From the NCBI GenBank assembly GCA_041395325.1, contig JAWLAT010000018.1:1-64000 (forward strand): 64,000 bases of DNA, read 5' to 3'. Under the pieces are notes generated by a model, which saw nothing but the letters and a program-made list of their open reading frames with translations, was not told the DNA's origin and made no database searches. Below are positions 58,763-64,000 of this stretch, piece by piece. This stretch comes from JAWLAT01 sp041395325. GTDB taxonomy: Bacteria > Pseudomonadota > Gammaproteobacteria > Xanthomonadales > SZUA-5. The position numbers and the translations under genes were made by a program. Each line of letters opens with the position of its first letter. Position 1 is the first letter of the stretch.

Positions 58763-59832
58763 TGGTCTTGCTGCGCCTGATCTGGCGTTCGGTGCTGCCC
58801 GCCGTGCTGATCGCCTGGGTTGCCTTCGTGGCGATCGACCTGGTGCTGGTGCTGCTCAGCGATGTCGACGAGATCGGCATCGGCGCCTTTGACCTGACCA
58901 CAATGGTGACCAGCAAACTGCTCAGCCTGCCGCGCCGGGCGCACGATCAGTTTTTTGCTGCCGCCACCGTCGGTCTGCTCGCCGGACTCGGTGGTCTGGC
59001 CGCCAGCAGTCAGCTGATTGCCCTGCAGGCGGCCGCCGCCTCGCGCTGGCGCATCGCCATGGCCAGCCTCAGTGTGATTGGCGTGTTGCTGCTGGTCGTC
59101 GTTGCGCTGGGGCAATGGGCCGGCCCGGCCGGTGATCGCTACGCCACGTCAATGGTCAACTACGCCAAGAGCAGCGGCAGCGCGATCGCCCGAGATGGCC
59201 TGTGGCTGAAGGAGCAGAGCGCGATCTGGAACGCCCGCCAGCTCTACACCCCGCCGGCGGGTGAGGTCGAGCTGTGGCAGGTCCAGCGGCTGCAGTTCGA
59301 CGCCGAGCATCGGCTGCGGCGTGTCGACCGGGCTGCGCGCGCCGTGCATCGTGACGATCACTGGTGGCTGCTGGAAGGGCAGACCCTGCAGCTGGTCGAC
59401 ACGCGCGTCGAGCACACCGAATTCAGCGAACTGCAGCTGGACTCACAGCTCGACCCTGGCCAGATCGCCGCCCAGGTGATTCGTCCGCGCCAGCAATCGG
59501 TCACCGAGCTCTATCGCACCCTGCAGTACGCCCAGGCCAACGGGCTGGACGCGCGGCTGTTCGAGTCGGCGCTCTGGTACAAGCTCAGCTATCCGGTGGT
59601 GGTGCTGTCACTGTGTCTGGCCGGCCTGCCCTTCGCCTTCGGCAGCCTCCGCAGCGGTGGCATGGGCAAGCGCGTGTTCCTCGGCATGGCGCTGGCGATC
59701 ACCTTCTTCTTCCTGCACCGTGCCGCGATCAACTACGTCGAGACCAAGGGTCTGAACCTGCCGCTGGTCTATTTCCTGCCGCCACTGCTGGTGGCGGCAT
59801 GGGGTGTGCGTCGGCTCGATCGGGTGAGTTGA
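58759..59832 (+). CDS. lptG: LPS export ABC transporter permease LptG
   Basis: Second membrane subunit of LptB2FG; 357 residues with the same plan as LptF: N-terminal helices (SVLPAVLIAWVAFVAIDLVL), a periplasmic jellyroll region containing GLWLKEQSAIWNARQLYTPP and C-terminal helices (YPVVVLSLCLAGLPFAFGSL; YFLPPLLVAAWGVRRLDRV). Its ATG overlaps the lptF stop (ATGA, 58759-58762). The frame opens earlier at 58711 inside lptF. Followed by a repeat element and the oppositely oriented xerD. Confidence 0.95.
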   Translation: MMVLLRLIWRSVLPAVLIAWVAFVAIDLVLVLLSDVDEIGIGAFDLTTMVTSKLLSLPRRAHDQFFAAATVGLLAGLGGLAASSQLIALQAAAASRWRIAMASLSVIGVLLLVVVALGQWAGPAGDRYATSMVNYAKSSGSAIARDGLWLKEQSAIWNARQLYTPPAGEVELWQVQRLQFDAEHRLRRVDRAARAVHRDDHWWLLEGQTLQLVDTRVEHTEFSELQLDSQLDPGQIAAQVIRPRQQSVTELYRTLQYAQANGLDARLFESALWYKLSYPVVVLSLCLAGLPFAFGSLRSGGMGKRVFLGMALAITFFFLHRAAINYVETKGLNLPLVYFLPPLLVAAWGVRRLDRVS

Positions 59833-59835
59833 GGT

Positions 59836-59997
59836 CCAGGGCTGAGGGTTCAGGGGCGAAGTTGACATCGGCCTGATGGCCGAGCGTGGCGTCGCTGGCT
59901 CCGAACGCCAACCGCGTTCGCCACTTCTTTGGTTCGGGTCAAGCTCCGGTAGGGCGTGTAGCTTTCCCTGACCCCTGACCCCTGACCCCTGACCCCT
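59836..59997. repeat. Intergenic repeat, copy 2 (CTGAGGG/TCAGGG ends)
   Basis: Left end CAGGGCTGAGGGTTCAGGGG, right end four and a half tandem CTGACCC units (the inverted form), with a single-copy centre. It shares the CAGGGAAAGCT core and end sequences with the element at 45793-45930, in inverse orientation. It fills the gap between convergent lptG and xerD. No spacers, so not CRISPR. Confidence 0.6.
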
Positions 59998-60003
59998 ATT
60001 CCT

Positions 60004-60900
60004 CTACCCTCGGGGATGATGCTTCTCATGCAAACGCTTGAGCCCTTCTCGTGCCACCAGCGTGTAGATCTGCGTGGTCGACAGATCGCTGTGGCCGAGC
60101 AGCAACTGCACCACGCGCAGGTCGGCGCCGTGGTTGAGCAGGTGGGTGGCGAAGGAATGCCGCAGGCTGTGTGGTGACAGGCTTTGCCGTACGCCGGCCT
60201 GCAGCGCATAGCGTTTGATCAGTGCCCAGAAGGCCTGCCGCGTCATCGGTCCGCCACGTTGGGTGACGAACAGGGCCGGACTGCTGCGTCCGGCCAGCAG
60301 TTCGCCGCGAGCGTCAGCCAGATAGCCTTCAATCCAGTGCTGGGCCTCGTCTCCCAGCGGTACCAGGCGCTCCTTGCGGCCCTTGCCAAAGATGCGCACG
60401 ACCCCTTGCGCCAGGCTCAGCGCGGCTGTGGGCAGGCCGACCAGCTCACTGACCCGCAGACCGCTGGCGTAGAGCAGCTCCAGCATCGCCTTGTCCCGCT
60501 GGCCCAGCGCAGTGGTCCGATCCGGTGCCGCCAACAACGCCTCGACTTCGGCTTCGGTCAGCGCCTTGGGCAATGCGCGTGGCAGTCGTGGCGGGCTCAG
60601 GTCGGCGGCGGGGTCGGACTGGCCAGGATGCTCGCGCACCCACCAGGCGTAGAACTGGCGCAGCGTCGATACCAGCCGCGCAGCCGAGCGTGGCTTGACG
60701 CCGGCACTCATGCGGGCGGCCAGATAGGCCAGCAGATCGGCCTGCGTGGCAGACTCCAGGCTTTGTTGGCGGCTGCGCAGCCACACCTGCAGGCCTCGCA
60801 GATCGGCGCCGTAGCTGGACAATGTCGCCCGAGTCAAACCCCGCTCGGCCCAGATCTGGTCGAGAAAGCGGCTGATCAGGGCTGGGGGGTCGATCGCCAT
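60004..60900 (-). CDS. xerD: Site-specific tyrosine recombinase XerD
   Basis: Resolves chromosome dimers at dif together with XerC; 298 residues, normal length. Catalytic residues are all visible: R149 (SGLRVSEL), K173 (GKGRKERLV), H244 and R247 (HSLRHSFATHLL), H270 (LGHSDLS) and nucleophile Y279 (TQIYTLV). The SAM-like N-domain is at 1-105. It lies divergent from the RDD gene across 74 bases, the order also seen in Xanthomonadaceae, so it is the housekeeping recombinase, not a mobile-element integrase. Confidence 0.96.
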   Translation of the reverse strand: MAIDPPALISRFLDQIWAERGLTRATLSSYGADLRGLQVWLRSRQQSLESATQADLLAYLAARMSAGVKPRSAARLVSTLRQFYAWWVREHPGQSDPAADLSPPRLPRALPKALTEAEVEALLAAPDRTTALGQRDKAMLELLYASGLRVSELVGLPTAALSLAQGVVRIFGKGRKERLVPLGDEAQHWIEGYLADARGELLAGRSSPALFVTQRGGPMTRQAFWALIKRYALQAGVRQSLSPHSLRHSFATHLLNHGADLRVVQLLLGHSDLSTTQIYTLVAREGLKRLHEKHHPRG

Positions 60901-60974
60901 ACCAGGCTCCGTTCAAGGGATGCTCGCCCACCGGCTGGCACCAGCCGATTTGGTCACTGGCGTACCATAGCCCG

Positions 60975-61397
60975 ATGCTCGACTCTCGACATGCTCCCCT
61001 GTGGCGACGTCTGTTGGCTTGGGTCTACGACGCATTGGTCGCGCTCGCCATCGCCTTCGTCGGATCCTTCGCAGTGCTTCCACTGACGGGCGGACGCGCC
61101 GTGCCGGCCGGCAATCATCTCTACCAGCTCTGGCTGCTGTTGCTACTGGCGGCCTACTTCTGGCTGAGCTGGCGCTTCGGAGGTCAAACGCTGGGCATGC
61201 GTGCCTGGCGTTTGCGGGTGACAGCAGCCGATGGTGGTCGGCCGAGTTCAGGGGCGCTGTGCTGGCGACTGCTTTTTGGTGGTCTGCTCGGATTGCCGCT
61301 CGTGGGCTATCTCAGCAGTCTGGTGCGCAGCGATCGGCAAGCGTTACATGATCTGGCCTCCCGAACGGCCACTCGGCTGCTGGCGACAGCTGGCTGA
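60975..61397 (+). CDS. RDD family membrane protein
   Basis: A 140-residue integral membrane protein. Helices at about 8-35 (WRRLLAWVYDALVALAIAFV) and 47-65, with the RDD-type arginines and aspartate in WRRLLAWVYDAL, the mid motif SWRFGGQTLGMRAWRLRV (G-x-T-x-G-x-x) and a third hydrophobic stretch. ATG 60975 has no Shine-Dalgarno; a -10-like TACCAT ends 6 bases upstream, suggesting a leaderless transcript. Function of the family is ill-defined (ion or organic osmolyte transport was proposed). Located between xerD and dsbC. Confidence 0.9.
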   Translation: MLDSRHAPLWRRLLAWVYDALVALAIAFVGSFAVLPLTGGRAVPAGNHLYQLWLLLLLAAYFWLSWRFGGQTLGMRAWRLRVTAADGGRPSSGALCWRLLFGGLLGLPLVGYLSSLVRSDRQALHDLASRTATRLLATAG

Positions 61398-61568
61398 AAA
61401 GCTCGGGAACTTTCCGAAATTCTCTCGGTCAACCTCGCCCAGCCTGCGTTTTCGCGTTGCCTCGTGCGTTCGTCGGGGCGCAGGTCCGGAGACTGTCAGC
61501 GGTCGCGACAGCATTCGGATCACCGGGTACTGGAGTACCTGCCCTTGCCAAGACGGAGTAGACAATTG

Positions 61569-62300
61569 ATGGACAAGCGTTGGATCCACGCAACGATGGC
61601 GCTGTTGGCGCTGGCAGGTTCGGCCGCCTGGGCCGACAAGGAGAAGGCCACTGCGGCCATCAAGACGCTGGTGCCCGATGTGTCGGTGGATCAGGTACAG
61701 AGCGCGCCGTTGCCTGGTTTTCAGGAAGTGATCGTCAACGGCAACATCATCTATGTCAGTGACGACGGCAAGTACCTGATGCAAGGCATGTTGTACGACA
61801 TCGAGAATCGTCGCGACCTGACCGAGGCACGCAAGGCCGGCATTCGTGAAACGGCGATGGCGGCGGCCCCGGTGGCCGAGCGCATCATCTTCCCGGCGAA
61901 AAACAAGAAGCACACGGTGGCGGTGTTCACCGACATCGACTGTGGCTTCTGTCGCCGCCTGCATCAGGAAATCGAGACCTACACCGAGCAGGGTATCGAG
62001 ATCCAGTATCTGCTATTCCCTCGCGCTGGCACCGGATCGGACTCCTTCCGCAAGGCCGTGGCGGTGTGGTGCGACAAGGATCAGAAGAACGCCTTGACTC
62101 ACGCCAAGAATGGCGAGGACCCGGGCAATGCCACCTGCACCAATCCCATTGAGGCGCAGTTCCAGCTTGGGCAGCGGGTTGGCGTGACCGGTACGCCAAC
62201 GCTGATTTTCGAAGACGGCAGCATCCAGCCTGGCTATCTGACGGCCGAACAGATGCTGCAGCGTCTGGAGCGCGTGGAGGCCAACGTCGCCGCGCGTTGA
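61569..62300 (+). CDS. dsbC: Thiol:disulfide interchange protein DsbC
   Basis: Periplasmic disulfide isomerase, 243 residues, with signal peptide MDKRWIHATMALLALAGSAA. N-terminal dimerisation domain (SAPLPGFQEVIVNGNIIYVS), then a thioredoxin domain with active site C125-G-F-C128 (DIDCGFCRRLH; E. coli has CGYC) and cis-Pro in GVTGTPTLIFEDG. Further cysteines in VAVWCDKDQ and ATCTNP match the second disulfide of the family. ATG 61569 has GGAG about 10 bases upstream. The neighbour order RDD-dsbC-purL is conserved in Xanthomonadaceae. Confidence 0.94.
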   Translation: MDKRWIHATMALLALAGSAAWADKEKATAAIKTLVPDVSVDQVQSAPLPGFQEVIVNGNIIYVSDDGKYLMQGMLYDIENRRDLTEARKAGIRETAMAAAPVAERIIFPAKNKKHTVAVFTDIDCGFCRRLHQEIETYTEQGIEIQYLLFPRAGTGSDSFRKAVAVWCDKDQKNALTHAKNGEDPGNATCTNPIEAQFQLGQRVGVTGTPTLIFEDGSIQPGYLTAEQMLQRLERVEANVAAR

Positions 62301-62309
62301 TTGATCGAA

Positions 62310-62336
62310 CCGGAGTCGGCCTTGTGCCGACTCCGG
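62310..62336 (+). terminator. Hairpin after dsbC
   Basis: Perfect 11-bp stem CCGGAGTCGGC / GCCGACTCCGG with loop CTTGT, 9 bases after the dsbC stop, then CCCGTTCC. No T-run; probable terminator before purL. Confidence 0.6.
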
Positions 62337-62428
62337 CCCGTTCCACGTTGACCAACGCCGCCGAGTGCGCGCCTGCCGGGGCAAGCTCTGGCATCCTTGC
62401 AGCCCCCCAGATTCGCCGCCGCCCGTCG

Positions 62429-64000
62429 ATGCCCCTGTTGCTGCTGTCCGGGCCGTTGCGCCTGTCTCCCTTTCGTCTCGATGCCTTGAACGAGCGCCTG
62501 CACGGCAGGTTGCGCGTGCTGGCGGGTCGGGACCTGTTTCTGCTCGATGCGCCCGAGCTCACCGAAGATCAACGCGAACTCGCGGCAACATTGCTGTGCG
62601 ATGCCCCGATCGCGGAGCCCGGGTCGGCGCATTCTCTGCACGTCGCGCCCCGCTTTGGCACCCGTTCGCCGTGGTCGACCAAGGCCACCGAGATCCTGCG
62701 CAGCTGCGGTTTGCCCGTCGCTCGGGTTGAGCGCGTGCTGGTGCTCGATGCCGACCGACGGCTCGATGATCCCGAGGTCCTGGCCGTGTTGCATGACCGA
62801 CTGGTCGAAGTGGCGGTCTGGGATGCTGGCGAACTTGCCGCCATTTTTGACGAGCACGCGCCGAGGCCCCTGCGCCTCATCGGCCGATCACGGGAGCAAC
62901 TGGCTGCTGCCAATGTCAGCTTCGGCTTCGCGCTGAGCGCGGACGAACTGGACTATCTGGCCGAACAGTTTGCCGCACTGGGGCGCGACCCCACCGATGC
63001 CGAGCTGATGATGTTCGCCCAGGCCAATTCGGAGCATTGCCGGCACAAGATCTTCAACGCCCGCTGGACCATCGACGGTCAGCCGCAGGCCGACAGTCTG
63101 TTCGATCACATTCGCCACACTCATCGGTGCCATCCGCAACTCACGCTGGTGGCCTACAAGGACAATGCCGCCGTCTTCAGCGGCCACGCCGGCGAGCGGA
63201 TGCAGGTCGACCGTGACGGTCGCTGGCAGGCAGTGCACGAGGACCGGCCATTCCTGGCCAAGGTCGAAACGCACAATCATCCGACCGGAATTGCGCCGTA
63301 TCCAGGTGCCGCCACCGGTTCCGGCGGCGAGATTCGCGACGAGGGTGCCACCGGCCGAGGCGGCAAGCCGAAGGCCGGCTTGACCGGCTTCTCCGTGTCC
63401 GAGCTGCGCATTCCGGGCTTGCCGCGGGCCTGGGAGGCGGAGCGTGTGTTGCCGCCGCGTCAGGCCAGCGCACTGCGGATCATGCTGGAGGCGCCCATCG
63501 GCGCGGCCGCCTTCAACAACGAGTTTGGACGACCGGCATTGACCGGCTACTTCCGCACCTTCGAGGCGCTGGAAGCGGACGCGCTGCGAGGCTATGCCTA
63601 CGACAAGCCCATCATGCTGGCCGGCGGCCTGGGTGCCATCCGGCCGGGACTGGTGGAAAAAGGTCATTTGCGTCCGGGCGACGCCCTGGTCGTACTCGGT
63701 GGACCGGGTATGCCCATCGGCCTGGGTGGCGGTGCGGCCTCGTCGATGGGTAGCGGCAGCAGTGACGTGGAACTGGACTTCGCCTCGGTGCAGCGCGACA
63801 ACGCCGAAATGGAGCGACGTTGCCAGGAGGTGATCGACGCCTGCAATGCCATGGGCGCCGACACGCCGCTGGTCACCATTCACGATGTCGGTGCCGGCGG
63901 GCTGTCCAACGCCGTGCCGGAAGTGTTGTACGAGTCCGGTGTGGGCGCCGACATCCGACTGGCCGACATCCCCAGCGACGATCCGGGCATGAGTCCGCTG
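62429..64000 (+). CDS. purL: Phosphoribosylformylglycinamidine synthase (N-terminal part)
   Basis: Large PurL enzyme that converts FGAR to FGAM with glutamine in purine synthesis; the first 524 codons are in the window and the frame runs off the right edge. The N-terminal domain (FRLDALNERLHGRLRVLAGR) is followed by FAQANSEHCRHKIFNARWTI, a signature with catalytic His, then KVETHNHPTGIAPYPGAATG, GSGGEIRDEGATGRGGKPKA, GGGAASSMGSGS and IHDVGAGGLSNAVPE. The full protein is about 1300 residues in proteobacteria. The ATG at 62429 is close to the family's N-terminus; no strong ribosome binding site is visible. Confidence 0.96.
   Translation, partial: MPLLLLSGPLRLSPFRLDALNERLHGRLRVLAGRDLFLLDAPELTEDQRELAATLLCDAPIAEPGSAHSLHVAPRFGTRSPWSTKATEILRSCGLPVARVERVLVLDADRRLDDPEVLAVLHDRLVEVAVWDAGELAAIFDEHAPRPLRLIGRSREQLAAANVSFGFALSADELDYLAEQFAALGRDPTDAELMMFAQANSEHCRHKIFNARWTIDGQPQADSLFDHIRHTHRCHPQLTLVAYKDNAAVFSGHAGERMQVDRDGRWQAVHEDRPFLAKVETHNHPTGIAPYPGAATGSGGEIRDEGATGRGGKPKAGLTGFSVSELRIPGLPRAWEAERVLPPRQASALRIMLEAPIGAAAFNNEFGRPALTGYFRTFEALEADALRGYAYDKPIMLAGGLGAIRPGLVEKGHLRPGDALVVLGGPGMPIGLGGGAASSMGSGSSDVELDFASVQRDNAEMERRCQEVIDACNAMGADTPLVTIHDVGAGGLSNAVPEVLYESGVGADIRLADIPSDDPGMSPL

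Noticed and set aside
59963..59997. Tandem CTGACCC units as a CRISPR array
   Set aside because: Units are 7 bases long with no spacers and no cas genes nearby.
60004..60900. xerD as a phage or island integrase
   Set aside because: It matches housekeeping XerD in length and catalytic residues and sits in conserved chromosomal gene order, without att-like repeats or phage genes.

Overview
This is GC-rich chromosomal DNA from a gammaproteobacterium, most likely of the order Lysobacterales (Xanthomonadales). Three things point there. The right end carries the conserved block holC-pepA | lptF-lptG ... xerD | RDD gene-dsbC-purL. A secreted protease ends in the EIFANGFE-type tail common in secreted proteins of that order. 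Several secreted or lipid-anchored proteins look typical of free-living members. No phage, plasmid, insertion sequence, rRNA, tRNA or CRISPR array was seen, and the layout is ordinary chromosome with many short co-directional operons.

Left part (1-19 kb): an alanine:cation symporter, then tkt and gap (carbohydrate core metabolism). Next comes a five-gene envelope cluster at 5289-14459: a VolA/Pla-1-like lipoprotein lipase, a DUF1302 outer-membrane barrel, a DUF1329 periplasmic protein, a Ycf48-like beta-propeller and an RND/MMPL exporter. This set looks like a trans-envelope route for hydrophobic molecules and is the most interesting uncharacterised system here. It is followed by ilvD-ilvC. 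These are preceded by a 40-codon leader peptide rich in Val, Ile and Leu codons and by two mutually exclusive hairpins, the layout of a branched-chain amino acid attenuator.

Middle part (17-44 kb): a two-gene operon for an Sm-like secreted protein and a membrane protein; a GST; small zinc or cysteine proteins; and a minus-strand operon for a Spy-like protein, an ECF sigma factor of the kinase-linked type, a Ser/Thr kinase with a TPR tail and a GNAT enzyme. A hairpin covers the Shine-Dalgarno of the first gene of that operon. Then come an AAA+ ATPase pair, a vanadium haloperoxidase/PAP2-like secreted enzyme, a phosphopantetheinyl transferase, an internally duplicated RTX-repeat protein, MgtE, a secreted alpha/beta hydrolase, a large acidic lipoprotein, an MsbA-like exporter and a MacB/FtsX-type permease.

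Right part (44-64 kb): an ABC importer whose solute-binding protein is fused to an OmpA peptidoglycan-binding domain; a reprolysin-like protease; a 2Fe-2S reductase with a thioesterase; plsC with a YheT-type hydrolase; a TPR-sulfotransferase; a PEBP protein; and the housekeeping block holC, pepA, lptF, lptG, xerD, RDD, dsbC and the start of purL, which runs off the window. Two related intergenic repeats (near 45.8 and 59.9 kb) and a twin-hairpin REP-like element (39.2 kb) lie between genes. All functional calls rest on reading motifs by eye; no database search was possible.
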